A DNA stretch of 64,000 bases from NCBI GenBank assembly GCA_944324405.1, contig CALUWF010000004.1, positions 27,654-91,653 on the forward strand, written 5' to 3'. Origin of the DNA: Candidatus Gastranaerophilales bacterium. Lineage in GTDB: Bacteria > Cyanobacteriota > Vampirovibrionia > Gastranaerophilales > Gastranaerophilaceae. The notes beneath the pieces are model-generated. The model saw nothing but the letters and a program-made list of their open reading frames with translations. It was not told where the DNA came from and did not search any database. The position numbers and the translations under genes were made by a program. Below are positions 35,592-44,387 of this stretch, one piece after another; the stretch's first letter is position 1, and the number at the start of each line of letters is the position of its first letter.

Positions 35592-36140
35592 TTATTTTAT
35601 AAGTGCCTGCACTTCTTTAAAGCAGGGATTTTTAGACCCCTTAAGCCACAGGAACAATATCATTTCAAGAGTACAAATTTTAGCACCCTCGTTTTTTAAA
35701 TATTCCATAGCGTTTTCAAATTCAAATTTATCTCTTGAAGCGCAAATATCTCTTACAACATAAACATCAAAACCTTCCTTTATAAGGGCAAGAACGCTTT
35801 GAAGTACGCAGATATGTGCTTCTATCCCGCAGATTACAATCTGTTTTTTGGAATAACTTTTTAGTTTTGTCAAAAAGCCTTCTTCCAAAAGTGCATTAAA
35901 GTAAGTTTTTTCAACAGGTTTATATTCATCCTCAAGTGTATTTTTAATTTCTTCTATGGTTAAGCCGAGTCCTTTCGGATATTGTTCGGTTATAAGCACA
36001 TCAATACCCATGGTTTTTGCCGCGAGTGTTAATTTTTTTGATTTATCACAAATTCTGCGGCATAAATCTTCCCCGAGCATTTTTGTAAGTTTTTCCTGAA
36101 TATCAATTATTAAAACAAGCGAATCTTTAGCATTTAACAT
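35592..36140 (-). CDS. Isochorismatase-family cysteine hydrolase
   Basis: 182-residue cytosolic hydrolase. The catalytic triad is visible as D13 (LIIDIQEKL), K78 (VEKTYF) and C111 (VICGIEAHICVLQ), with a cis-peptide-type Gly-Ile-Glu just before the nucleophile. It resembles the YcaC-like or nicotinamidase-like branch; the substrate cannot be told. It stands alone, convergent with the efflux operon. Confidence 0.87.
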   Translation of the reverse strand: MLNAKDSLVLIIDIQEKLTKMLGEDLCRRICDKSKKLTLAAKTMGIDVLITEQYPKGLGLTIEEIKNTLEDEYKPVEKTYFNALLEEGFLTKLKSYSKKQIVICGIEAHICVLQSVLALIKEGFDVYVVRDICASRDKFEFENAMEYLKNEGAKICTLEMILFLWLKGSKNPCFKEVQALIK

Positions 36141-36185
36141 AATTTTCTCCTTCGAAACAAAAGTATATCAAAAAAACTTTTTTAG

Positions 36186-36860
36186 TTAAATATTTTCCTT
36201 AAAGCAAGGAAGGCTAAAGCCGTAAATCATTTTATTTTCCTGCACTCCCGAAAATACCTGCCCTCCGTGGTTTACAATTATTTTTTTGCAAAGTGCAAGA
36301 TTTAAATCCTCACCTATGATATTGTATTTTGCCTTCCCGTCAAAAATGTTTTCAAAATTATACTCCGGGGTTTTCCTTTTGCAGTAAACACTTAAGATTA
36401 AATCGTCTTTTGAATTTTCAAGCAGGATACAAATATTTTCATCATCATGCCTTAGGGCGCACGACAATAAATTCAAAACCGCCCCTTCAATCTTGTCTTT
36501 GTCGGCAAGGACAAAAGGATATTTTACTCTTGAAATAAATTTTACCTGTTTTTTGGAACTTTTTACTATACATTCTCTTACAAGGACACAAAAATCAAGC
36601 TTCTCCACAAGATTTTCAATACTTCCGCATTCATACTTACAGTACGTCAAAAGTTCTTGTGTCATTTTATAGAGAAAATTCGCAGATTTATAAGTCTGCC
36701 TTAAAATTTCCTCCTGCTCATTGTTTAATTTGCCGAAAACTCCCTCTAACACAAGCTCTAAAGTACGCATTTGTGCTATTATCGGAGTTTTAATATCATC
36801 ACGCAGTATTTGTGCAATTTTTTGTATGCTTTGAATGTTGTCTGGTAAAACTTGCCGCAT
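36186..36860 (-). CDS. Degenerate sensor histidine kinase-like protein without phospho-acceptor His
   Basis: 224 residues with a HisKA-like dimerisation helix and an ATPase-like domain, no membrane segment and no sensor domain. In the H-box the expected S-H-E/D-L-K-T-P reads R-D21-D22-I-K-T-P, so the histidine is replaced by Asp. The N-box reads AVLNLLSCALRHD, with Cys at the conserved Asn position. A GEDLNLALCKKIIVNHGGQV segment keeps the shape of the G2 box and the following helix. It is probably not an active kinase. It may be a scaffold or a phosphatase-like regulator; no response regulator is next to it. Confidence 0.75.
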   Translation of the reverse strand: MRQVLPDNIQSIQKIAQILRDDIKTPIIAQMRTLELVLEGVFGKLNNEQEEILRQTYKSANFLYKMTQELLTYCKYECGSIENLVEKLDFCVLVRECIVKSSKKQVKFISRVKYPFVLADKDKIEGAVLNLLSCALRHDDENICILLENSKDDLILSVYCKRKTPEYNFENIFDGKAKYNIIGEDLNLALCKKIIVNHGGQVFSGVQENKMIYGFSLPCFKENI

Positions 36861-36975
36861 ATTCTCAATTTCTTTCTTCCCATGCCTGTCTATATAACTA
36901 TAAGAATAACATTTTTCATATTGCCCGACCGGCTAATAATAAGTTAATATAAAATAAAACGTAAAGGAAAATATT

Positions 36976-38130
36976 ATGCAAAGATATCAGTCTTCAAAAA
37001 TAGAAAAATTACTTAATGAAACAAGGGACAAAGGCACCCAAGCAAAAATAAGCATTATAACAATTACATATAACATTATAGAAGCAAAAAGGGCGAAGTT
37101 TTTTAAACAATGCATTAATTCAATATACTCTCAAAGCTATCAAAATATTGAACATATAATAATAGACGGAGGCTCAAATGACGGTACCGTTGAACTTTTG
37201 AAAAAAGAAGCGCACAAATCCAAGATAATATCAGAGCCGGATAATGGCATATACGACGCTTTTAACAAAGGATTAAAATACGCGCAAGGCCAATATATTG
37301 CCTTTCTAAACGCAGATGATTATTATACAAGTCCTAAATCAATAGAGTTGTCAATGGACTACCTTAATTTATCCGATGCCGATTTTTCCTATTCAAAATG
37401 TTATTTTACGGATGATAAAGGCGATATATTAAACATATTGGATTCAAAGCCCGAACTTTTCTTTGCAAGAATGCCTTTTTGCCACCAAACAATGATATGC
37501 AAAAAAGAAACAATCGTAAAAGCCGGCGGATTTGACACAAATTACAAGCTGTCCGCTGATTATGATTTGATTATAAAACTTATACTAAACGGCGCGACAA
37601 GCGTTGAAATTCCTCACATTATAGCAAATTTCAGACACGGAGGCATGTCTTCCCTGAATGCCGAATTGAGCAGGAGTGAATGTGAAGACATAATAAAAAA
37701 ACATTTTGCCGCCGAAGACGATAACGACGAACTTGTTCACAATATACTCTACCACATTTTAATCCCTAAGAAACTTTTCGAAAAGCTTGAAAAATCAAAT
37801 ATTGACCCTTATTTAAAACAAAGCATAAAAAACTATGCGCTGCAAAACGGATTAAATTTGGGAAAATATGTGCTTATTGATGATGAAACATTGCTTCAAA
37901 AAAGCGCAAAGAAAATTAAACTTTTGTTTATTCCCTTCTTTAAAGTAAAAGTTCTTGAAAATACAAAAGAATACTACATTTTTAACAAAGCAAAATTCTT
38001 TGAAATTGAAACGGCGAGCAACAAAACAAACTACAAACTTTTCAATCTGCCTGTTTTTTCAACAAGAAATTATGGCAGCGAAAAAGCATTTTATGTTTTT
38101 AATGTTCCCATATTCAAATACTACGCTTAA
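36976..38130 (+). CDS. GT2 glycosyltransferase with C-terminal tandem repeats
   Basis: Residues 22-240 form a GT2 fold: ISIITITYN, IIIDGGSNDGTVELL, the nucleotide/metal motif NADDYY, and SADYDLIIKL near the acceptor site. The last 75 residues hold at least three imperfect repeats with the core [YF]-x-[LIV]-F-N-x-[PA]-x-F (EYYIFNKAKFF, YKLFNLPVF, FYVFNVPIF). Such tails occur in surface-polysaccharide GT2 enzymes. Expected to add a sugar to a surface glycan. AAAGGA precedes the ATG. It is convergent with the lysozyme-domain gene, with a 4-base overlap. Confidence 0.87.
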   Translation: MQRYQSSKIEKLLNETRDKGTQAKISIITITYNIIEAKRAKFFKQCINSIYSQSYQNIEHIIIDGGSNDGTVELLKKEAHKSKIISEPDNGIYDAFNKGLKYAQGQYIAFLNADDYYTSPKSIELSMDYLNLSDADFSYSKCYFTDDKGDILNILDSKPELFFARMPFCHQTMICKKETIVKAGGFDTNYKLSADYDLIIKLILNGATSVEIPHIIANFRHGGMSSLNAELSRSECEDIIKKHFAAEDDNDELVHNILYHILIPKKLFEKLEKSNIDPYLKQSIKNYALQNGLNLGKYVLIDDETLLQKSAKKIKLLFIPFFKVKVLENTKEYYIFNKAKFFEIETASNKTNYKLFNLPVFSTRNYGSEKAFYVFNVPIFKYYA

Positions 38131-40028
38131 ATATAATTTTCGTATTCATGATTTGGGTCAATATAGGCATAAACATTATTCCATCTGTTTTGCCAGCCTT
38201 GCGCAAAAACCTGTTGTGACGGATTATTTTCAACTATATTTATGTATTTTTGTTTTCTGAGCTCCATAAATGCATCAGTATCACCCTGAGCGCTTGCATC
38301 CATTTTCTTTGCGGCGCCGACTCCGTGGTTAACGGCGGCATCAAACAGTGCAAAAGCATATGCGCCATTGCCGTTTTGAGCGTATTCTTCAGCCCCGGAG
38401 GCTTGGTAATAGTTTTTATAATAAATTTCTGCCGCTTCTTCTTTTGTTATATTTGCGACATTTGCATTAGGGTCATTTTTATATGCGCGATATGTTGCCT
38501 CGGTTATACCCAAATTTGTTGCTCCGCCGTTATCAAGCGGATGATTTGAAAAACCGCCTTCAAAGCCTAATACATAACCGAGCATTTCATCAAAATCAGC
38601 ATCAAATCCGCTTGTTGCCGCTCTGTTTTGTTTTTCTTGTTCTTTGTCTTCTATTTCACGCAGTTCATTTTGGGCATCCTTTAATTCGCCTTCAACTCTT
38701 GCAAGTTCCGTTGTTTTTATCTCTTCAACAGCAGCTTCTTTTTCTTCATAATTTTCTATTGCCGCTTTAGTTTCGGGCGAGCATGTTTCTTCAATTTCTT
38801 TTCTGAGTGCATCTCTTTGAGCATAAAGACCTGTTGAAGGTTCATTCAATGTGTCTTCAAGTTCTTTCTTTTGTTCTTCCAACTCATCAAGTTCTTGCTG
38901 CAAAGCTTCATTTGCCTCTTTTTGCTCATCTATTTGCGATTCAAGCTCTGCTTTTCTTTCATTGTATCTGCTTTGCGCTTCTTCATCGTCACCGCTTGGA
39001 GCAGACAAGCTTGAAAGGGCATTTTCAAGTGATTCCAGTTTATTTTCGCCTTGCGTAAGTTCCGAAGTCTTTTGAGAAATATTTGCTTCGCATTGTGAAA
39101 GCTCAGCTTCCGTCTGTTCAATGCTTTCATTTACGCGGTTAAATTCGTCTTTTGTTTCTTGTTTTACATTTTCGTCTTTTTCAAGCTGTTCTTCCATTTG
39201 TTCTTTTGCACTTTGAGCTTCTTCTTCTGCGCTCTTTACCGCTTCTTGTTCGCCTGAATGTATTTGAGATATTTCTTCGTTACATTTTTCTATTTTTGCT
39301 TCGAGCTCTTCTTTTGTCTGTGCGTTATCGGCTGAAGTTGAAGCTGCTGGCGCACTTGAAGAACCTTGGGGCGCAACATAAGGATTAGACGCAATTCCTC
39401 CGCCTGTCGGAAGTTTTAATGCAGCCTGATTTTTTGCAATATCAATTTGTTCAAGCATCTTATCAGCCAAATTGCTGAAAGATTTGCTTATATTTTCACT
39501 CATTGTTTCAAAAATGCTTTTCTTTTCGCTTTGTTGTTTGAGATTATTTATAAGAGCTGCAAAATCATTAAGCGAAAGACTGTTTGCATTTGAATCCATA
39601 GCGCTTAAATCGGAAATCACGCTTTTTGCTTCGCTGTCTTCTATTTCACCGTCACCGTCGACATCAAAAAGTGCTGCCAATTCTTCGGTTGAATAAATTT
39701 CATTAAGCATTGAATAAAAGCCTTTGTCTTCTTCATTGGCATCGTCGGCATTTTTTTCAACCGAAAGACCGGAGAGGTCAAGTTTCATAAGTTCATCAAT
39801 AGATTTTGTAAATACGGATTCGCTAAAACCGGTTTGCGAAGTTATATATTGTTTAAAATTATCACCGGAAGCAAAAATATCAATTCCGTTTTCAGAAGCA
39901 AGAGATGTAATGTTTGAATTGAGTTTATCTATATACCTTGAAGCAGAGTCGACAGCACTTTGTTCGCCCTGTGTTCCGATGGAACTCAGAGCCTTTGATA
40001 TTAAATTTTCTAATCTGTCAAACATCAT
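38127..40028 (-). CDS. Coiled-coil/EF-hand protein with C-terminal GH108-type lysozyme domain
   Basis: The product has 633 residues. Residues about 120-165 contain a canonical EF-hand loop (DVDGDGEIEDSE) followed by a second, imperfect one (DSNANSLSLNDF). Residues about 225-465 are a long, highly charged coiled coil rich in Glu, Gln and Lys. The last 160 residues are a phage-type muramidase of the GH108 family: MLGYVLGFEGGFSNHPLDNGGATNLGIT, where the Glu of FEGG is the likely catalyst, and ALFDAAVNHGVGAAKK. No signal peptide or membrane segment is seen. A wall-cleaving enzyme exported by a non-Sec route, perhaps calcium-controlled, is an inference. AAGGA precedes the ATG. Confidence 0.82.
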   Translation of the reverse strand: MMFDRLENLISKALSSIGTQGEQSAVDSASRYIDKLNSNITSLASENGIDIFASGDNFKQYITSQTGFSESVFTKSIDELMKLDLSGLSVEKNADDANEEDKGFYSMLNEIYSTEELAALFDVDGDGEIEDSEAKSVISDLSAMDSNANSLSLNDFAALINNLKQQSEKKSIFETMSENISKSFSNLADKMLEQIDIAKNQAALKLPTGGGIASNPYVAPQGSSSAPAASTSADNAQTKEELEAKIEKCNEEISQIHSGEQEAVKSAEEEAQSAKEQMEEQLEKDENVKQETKDEFNRVNESIEQTEAELSQCEANISQKTSELTQGENKLESLENALSSLSAPSGDDEEAQSRYNERKAELESQIDEQKEANEALQQELDELEEQKKELEDTLNEPSTGLYAQRDALRKEIEETCSPETKAAIENYEEKEAAVEEIKTTELARVEGELKDAQNELREIEDKEQEKQNRAATSGFDADFDEMLGYVLGFEGGFSNHPLDNGGATNLGITEATYRAYKNDPNANVANITKEEAAEIYYKNYYQASGAEEYAQNGNGAYAFALFDAAVNHGVGAAKKMDASAQGDTDAFMELRKQKYINIVENNPSQQVFAQGWQNRWNNVYAYIDPNHEYENYI

Positions 40029-40130
40029 AGGTAAATTCCTTTTGATTTTTGCTATATTATATATATAAAAAGTATATAATTAAGAAAAAATTTACCCTTT
40101 TGTGTTTTTTATTTACATTCCTTAACAAAA

Positions 40131-40787
40131 CTATTTTATTGTCAAAATTTGCTCCAGCAGCTTTTTTAGCTCGGCGGGAGTATTGGCAATGTATTTATTA
40201 TTTGAAACAAGCACGTTTTTTGGACAATATCCCCAGCTTACACTAATGCAAGGAATATTTGCGTTTTTGGCCGTTTGTATATCAACAAGAGAATCTCCGA
40301 CAAAAACACTGTCCTCCCTTTTACAATTAAGCTCCCTCAAAATCCTAAAAATGCCGTCAGGTGCCGGTTTTCTTGGAATAGGAGGTATTTCTCCCGCTGC
40401 CGATAAAATATAGCCTTTAAAATATTTTTCGCAAAGTTTTTTTACGGCAGCATCGTATTTATTTGAATTTACCGCAATTTTTACCCCTTTTTCTTTTAAA
40501 AATTTCAAAACTTCTTCTATACCGTCATAAGGGCGGGTGCATTTTGCGGCATTTTTTGAATAATATTCCATAAAAACTCCAAGCATAAGCTTAAGTTCGG
40601 CTTCGTCGTATGAGTTGTCAAGCGAGCGCTCAAGCAGTTTTCTAATCCCGTTGCCTACAAAATTTCTTACTTCCTCAAGAGTTCTTTTTTTGTATCCAAA
40701 GTGCTCAAGGGTATAATTTACGGCATTAAATAAATCTTCAAGCGTGTATAGAAGTGTGCCGTCGAGATCAAAAATTACACATTTCAT
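40131..40787 (-). CDS. gph: Phosphoglycolate phosphatase-like HAD hydrolase
   Basis: HAD-superfamily phosphatase of 218 residues with a helical cap. Motif I is FDLDGTL (nucleophile D7, acid D9), motif II is the Ser in AVNSNK, and motif III/IV is GDSLVDIQTAKNA. Cap residues FVGNGIRKLLERSL are typical of the Gph branch. Expected substrate is 2-phosphoglycolate, but HAD specificity is loose. It lies 2 bases after the CsoR gene on the same strand. Confidence 0.83.
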   Translation of the reverse strand: MKCVIFDLDGTLLYTLEDLFNAVNYTLEHFGYKKRTLEEVRNFVGNGIRKLLERSLDNSYDEAELKLMLGVFMEYYSKNAAKCTRPYDGIEEVLKFLKEKGVKIAVNSNKYDAAVKKLCEKYFKGYILSAAGEIPPIPRKPAPDGIFRILRELNCKREDSVFVGDSLVDIQTAKNANIPCISVSWGYCPKNVLVSNNKYIANTPAELKKLLEQILTIK

Positions 40788-40789
40788 AA

Positions 40790-41092
40790 CTATTCCTGCA
40801 ATTTATCCAACAAATTTTTAATCTCGTCGATTTTTCCTCTTGCGTATTCTTTATCGGAAAAAGAGGAAGCAACGCACTCTTCAAGGTGTATTTTTAAAAT
40901 ATTGCTCTCAATTCTTTTGATTGCGCTGCGCACAGCTTTTAGTTGAATTATAATATCGGGGCAATATCTGTTATCTTCAATCATTTTTTTAACACCCTCA
41001 AGCTGGCCGATTGCACGATTTAGCCTCGGGATTTGTTCTCTGTGTCCGGCGGGGTCATGATGTATATTATCTTTATTTTTATCCATAGGCAT
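40790..41092 (-). CDS. csoR: CsoR-type copper-sensing repressor
   Basis: All-helical DUF156 repressor of about 100 residues. The metal triad C44, H69 and C73 has the same spacing (25 and 4) as the Cu(I) ligands of Mycobacterium CsoR, so copper sensing is more likely than the nickel (RcnR) or formaldehyde (FrmR) types. The ATG at 41092 lies directly after the upstream stop; an in-frame TTG at 41104 would overlap it. No copper exporter is in the window, so its target lies elsewhere or is its own operon with the phosphatase. Confidence 0.85.
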   Translation of the reverse strand: MPMDKNKDNIHHDPAGHREQIPRLNRAIGQLEGVKKMIEDNRYCPDIIIQLKAVRSAIKRIESNILKIHLEECVASSFSDKEYARGKIDEIKNLLDKLQE

Positions 41093-41093
41093 A

Positions 41094-42275
41094 TTATACA
41101 ACAAAAGAGTCCTTGCCGGAGGGCATTTTTACAAGTGCAACTTCTTTAAATTTATCACAGATGTATTTAACCTCATCCTCACCAAGTTTTGCATGGTTTG
41201 GCAAATACAGTCCAAAATTATGAACAACATCAGCATTTTTTAGATTTTGTGCGCCGTATTTCTTAATCCAAAAAGGATGAAGGCCTATATTTCCGCATAT
41301 TAAAGGACGTACTTCAACCCCGTTTTTTATCATATGCTTATATACTTCAAGCCTGTTTTGCACAAGCACGCCATAGGCAAAATGCGAAAGAAAATCGCAC
41401 TCGCTTGTCTGGCACCAAAAATCACATAGTTCTTTTGCATAGATATTATAATTTCTGTTTCTTATTTTTGCATATTCATCAATTTTATTTAATTGTGATA
41501 AGCCCAAAAAGGCATTCAAATCGGTAGAGCGAAGGTTAAAACCGGAGTAATAAAACGTATAAAGATCCCTTATCTCGTCAATATTATATTCATTAGTCCA
41601 ACTGTCGTGGTATTTATCTTCAACATCCCTTGCCCAGCCATGGGAGCGAATTGAAAGCATTAAGTTATAAAGCTCGTTATCATCCGTAACGACCATACCG
41701 CCTTCAATTGTAGAAATATGATGCCCGTAATAAAAAGAAAACGAACCGGCAAGACCTATGCTGCCGCATTTTTTACCCTTATAAACGGAACCCAGCGCTT
41801 CACAGCTGTCTTCTAAAAGTACTGCTCCGTATTTATCGCAAATTTGTTTAATTTTATCCATTTTATTAGGATGGCCAAGTACGTGTACACATATTATAAT
41901 CGAAGGATTTTCCCTTTTGCACAATTCTTCAAGATGTTCAACATCAAGGCCTAAATCATTTGCATCACAATCACACAAAGAAACATCAAAACCAAGCTGT
42001 ATAAAAGGAGTAACAGTTGTACACCAGGAAACACCCGGGGCTATTACTTTTTTATTTTTCAATCTTCCGCTCTCAAGCAGCGACTGCGCCATCAAAAGGT
42101 TGGCGGACGAACCGGAATTTACAAAAACAGCATATTTACTGCCTTGCCATTTTGCAAATTCATTCTCAAATTGTTTACACAAGGGGCCTTTTGTTAAACG
42201 GTTATTTTCAACCACCCACTGCGATAAATTAATTAATTCAGCCTGAGAAATTGTATCTTCTGCCAAATGTATCAT
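41094..42275 (-). CDS. ColD-like sugar 3-dehydratase (DegT/DnrJ fold with His for Lys)
   Basis: DegT/DnrJ/EryC1/StrS fold of 393 residues. At the PLP-lysine position the motif reads YYGHHISTIEGG, so H186 replaces the lysine, as in GDP-4-keto-6-deoxymannose 3-dehydratase ColD (His188) and CDP-hexose 3-dehydrase. These enzymes remove the C3 hydroxyl to make 3,6-dideoxyhexoses and do not stably transaminate. Its length is close to ColD (388), and the extra iron-sulfur Cys segment of the CDP enzyme is not seen. The PLP ring contact LLEDSCEALGS is present. Co-transcribed with a GT2 and an SDR. Confidence 0.82.
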   Translation of the reverse strand: MIHLAEDTISQAELINLSQWVVENNRLTKGPLCKQFENEFAKWQGSKYAVFVNSGSSANLLMAQSLLESGRLKNKKVIAPGVSWCTTVTPFIQLGFDVSLCDCDANDLGLDVEHLEELCKRENPSIIICVHVLGHPNKMDKIKQICDKYGAVLLEDSCEALGSVYKGKKCGSIGLAGSFSFYYGHHISTIEGGMVVTDDNELYNLMLSIRSHGWARDVEDKYHDSWTNEYNIDEIRDLYTFYYSGFNLRSTDLNAFLGLSQLNKIDEYAKIRNRNYNIYAKELCDFWCQTSECDFLSHFAYGVLVQNRLEVYKHMIKNGVEVRPLICGNIGLHPFWIKKYGAQNLKNADVVHNFGLYLPNHAKLGEDEVKYICDKFKEVALVKMPSGKDSFVV

Positions 42276-42279
42276 AATT

Positions 42280-43149
42280 TTACCCCTTTTTTCTTAATCC
42301 GATTACTTTTAAAAACAGTTTTACAAGCTTTATAAAGCCTAAACTCATAAACCTTGTAATACATCTTATTAAAACACATTTTTTATATAATTTTATAAGA
42401 CAGTAATATTTTCTGTACGAGTCATACGCTTTGTGTAATTTTGTATTTTTTTCACTATCATGCATTGCATCTATTGTTATTGAACCGTCGTGCACGCCAA
42501 AGCAGGCAAGCGGCTCTGCAACAATGCCAAATTTAGGATACCTGAGGCAGGCAAGCAGGCTTATGAATATATCAACCCCAACCCCGTGGTATTCTCCGCC
42601 AAAATCAACGGGGAGCTGGCCGGGAAACATTGCGTCAACAAAGTCTTTTTTTCTGTACAAGCAAATTGCGGGAGAAAGCATAAGCCCTCTTTTTAAAAGT
42701 CTTTTTTCAAGCAGTTTGCTTTTATAAATGCCCGTACTCCACCTCTTTTGAAAATTAAATAACACGGGATTTGTTATTTTCCCTGCATTATGATCATATG
42801 TCGCCGCATCACAAAAAACCATTCCAACATCTTCGCTCATAAGCGCAAGAGTTTTTTCAACAAAAGAAGGCTGCATTATATCATCATCAAAATGCAAATG
42901 CACAAATTCGGTCTTGGCGTTTAATATCCCCTCTAACCAACAAAAATGAGGCCCAAAGTCTTTTTCTCGCCTTATATAGGTTATCTTGTCACCGTATTTG
43001 CTTACAACCTCAGGCGTATTGTCACTGCTGCCATGGTCACATACAATAATATCGCACGGCACTGTCTGATTGAGTGCGCTTTCAATTGTCTTTGTAACAT
43101 AATCTGCCCTGTTAAAGGTCGGAATAACTATTGTAACTTTCTTATCCAT
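42280..43149 (-). CDS. GT2 glycosyltransferase
   Basis: 289-residue family 2 glycosyltransferase: VTIVIPTFNRADYVTKTIESALNQ at the N-terminus, CDHGSSDNTPEVV, and HFDDDIMQPSF as the DxD-type motif. A C-terminal basic amphipathic region (residues about 245-289) likely docks it to the membrane. It overlaps the upstream SDR by 8 bases and lies 4 bases before the ColD-like gene, so the three form one operon for a surface sugar. It probably transfers the dideoxy sugar or an adjacent residue in the O-chain. Confidence 0.87.
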   Translation of the reverse strand: MDKKVTIVIPTFNRADYVTKTIESALNQTVPCDIIVCDHGSSDNTPEVVSKYGDKITYIRREKDFGPHFCWLEGILNAKTEFVHLHFDDDIMQPSFVEKTLALMSEDVGMVFCDAATYDHNAGKITNPVLFNFQKRWSTGIYKSKLLEKRLLKRGLMLSPAICLYRKKDFVDAMFPGQLPVDFGGEYHGVGVDIFISLLACLRYPKFGIVAEPLACFGVHDGSITIDAMHDSEKNTKLHKAYDSYRKYYCLIKLYKKCVLIRCITRFMSLGFIKLVKLFLKVIGLRKKG

Positions 43150-43957
43150 TATTAAGCCCCAGTTCTTTTTTTAATTTATCGATATTTGCAACAAGATAAT
43201 CCTTACTGTCATCAGTTGTTATTTTTAAAGGATGGGGAGATAATTTTCTTACGAAATCTTCTATTTTAACGCCCTTTCCCGATGCTATATTAAAAATACC
43301 CTCGGATTCTTTTTCCATAAGCTTTATTATTATATCAACAACATCCTGTGCATTTAAAAAATCCCGTACACTGTTTGCACCCCGAAGAAAAAAATCTTTG
43401 CTTAAATCTTCTTCCCTCAGACGCTTTAAAATTGTCGGATACAAAAACGGCGGTTTTTGGGTATCGTGATAAAAGCTGAAAATCCTTCCCGTACAAACTT
43501 TAAAATTGTATTTTTCCACTTTTCCCGCTTCACGGGCAGCAATCTCTGCCATTAACTTTGTTTTACCGTAAAGAGAAACAGGCTCCAATACGGCATTTTC
43601 ATCAATCGGAACGGTTGAGCTTTTATACACATGGGAAGTGCTTGCATAAAAAAACCATTTTTTGCCGAGGGTTTTCTTAAGTTCCAAAAGAAGATTTATA
43701 GTGCCCGAAACATTAACATCAAAAGCATCGAGCGGATTTTCACAGACCTCTTTTGTCGGCACAATCGCGCCAAAATGTATAATTTTATCTAAACTGCCGC
43801 CCTCCAGCCATTGGGCAATATCGGATTTAGAGCGCAAGTCACCTTTAAAACAAGAAAAATCAACACCGGAACTTTTAAGTTTATCACAAAGTATTGTTCC
43901 CAATACTCCGCTTGCCCCCGTAATGCCTATTTTTGCCTTTTTCTTTGGTGTCGTCAT
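43142..43957 (-). CDS. NAD(P)-dependent sugar epimerase/reductase (extended SDR)
   Basis: Extended SDR of 271 residues. The Rossmann motif is GITGASGVLGT (residues 12-22), the active-site Ser/Thr precedes SLYGKTK (YxxxK), and YASTSHVY is the family's catalytic serine loop. Its length is close to ColC-type colitose synthase and to CDP-abequose/paratose synthases, which reduce the 4-keto group made by the upstream chemistry. With the ColD-like gene in the same operon, a role in finishing a 3,6-dideoxyhexose is plausible but not proven. First gene of the operon. Confidence 0.82.
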   Translation of the reverse strand: MTTPKKKAKIGITGASGVLGTILCDKLKSSGVDFSCFKGDLRSKSDIAQWLEGGSLDKIIHFGAIVPTKEVCENPLDAFDVNVSGTINLLLELKKTLGKKWFFYASTSHVYKSSTVPIDENAVLEPVSLYGKTKLMAEIAAREAGKVEKYNFKVCTGRIFSFYHDTQKPPFLYPTILKRLREEDLSKDFFLRGANSVRDFLNAQDVVDIIIKLMEKESEGIFNIASGKGVKIEDFVRKLSPHPLKITTDDSKDYLVANIDKLKKELGLNNG

Positions 43958-44067
43958 CTTGTTTAATTTAATAACCTACCCTTAAGATTTAAATCACTCC
44001 GGCAGATTAAAATTCTCCTTATGGGAATATCCTAACAGCTTTTAAATGTTTTTTCAATCTTTAAAAA

Positions 44068-44292
44068 TTAATCAATTAAGGATTCAAGAGCTTTGATATT
44101 CTCATAGGCAACACCGGCCTCACAGAGTTCTTCGGCTGAAAGACCAAAGAGAGTAATAAGATCAAGCGCCTGCGCTTTTGCCTGTCTTTGAGGTTTTTTA
44201 ATCATTGAAAAAACCTCATTCAGCGCACTCTCGCGCGTCATATACAATGATGAATTTGTTTTATGTAATATCCGTTTTTTTGCCTTACCCAT
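44068..44292 (-). CDS. Small conserved-looking protein, unknown function
   Basis: 74 residues: a basic N-terminus (MGKAKKRILHKTNSSLYMTRES) and a helical remainder with ITLFGLSAEELCEAGVAYENIKAL, which reads like a folded helical hairpin rather than random sequence. No ribosome site is visible before the ATG. No domain is recognised. It stands between the sugar operon and the MFS exporter on the same strand. It may be a small regulator or ribosome-linked protein, but that is only a guess. Confidence 0.5.
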   Translation of the reverse strand: MGKAKKRILHKTNSSLYMTRESALNEVFSMIKKPQRQAKAQALDLITLFGLSAEELCEAGVAYENIKALESLID

Positions 44293-44387
44293 TTGAAAAT
44301 ATTCTGCGCTAAATTTTTAACGTTGTAAAGGTGTTGTATAATTTTGTAAAAATTAATTTTAAGCCTTGACAACCACCCTAAACATTT

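Noticed and set aside
41094..42275. Sugar aminotransferase (usual DegT/DnrJ label)
   Set aside because: The PLP lysine is replaced by His in a GHHIST motif, which points to a 3-dehydratase.
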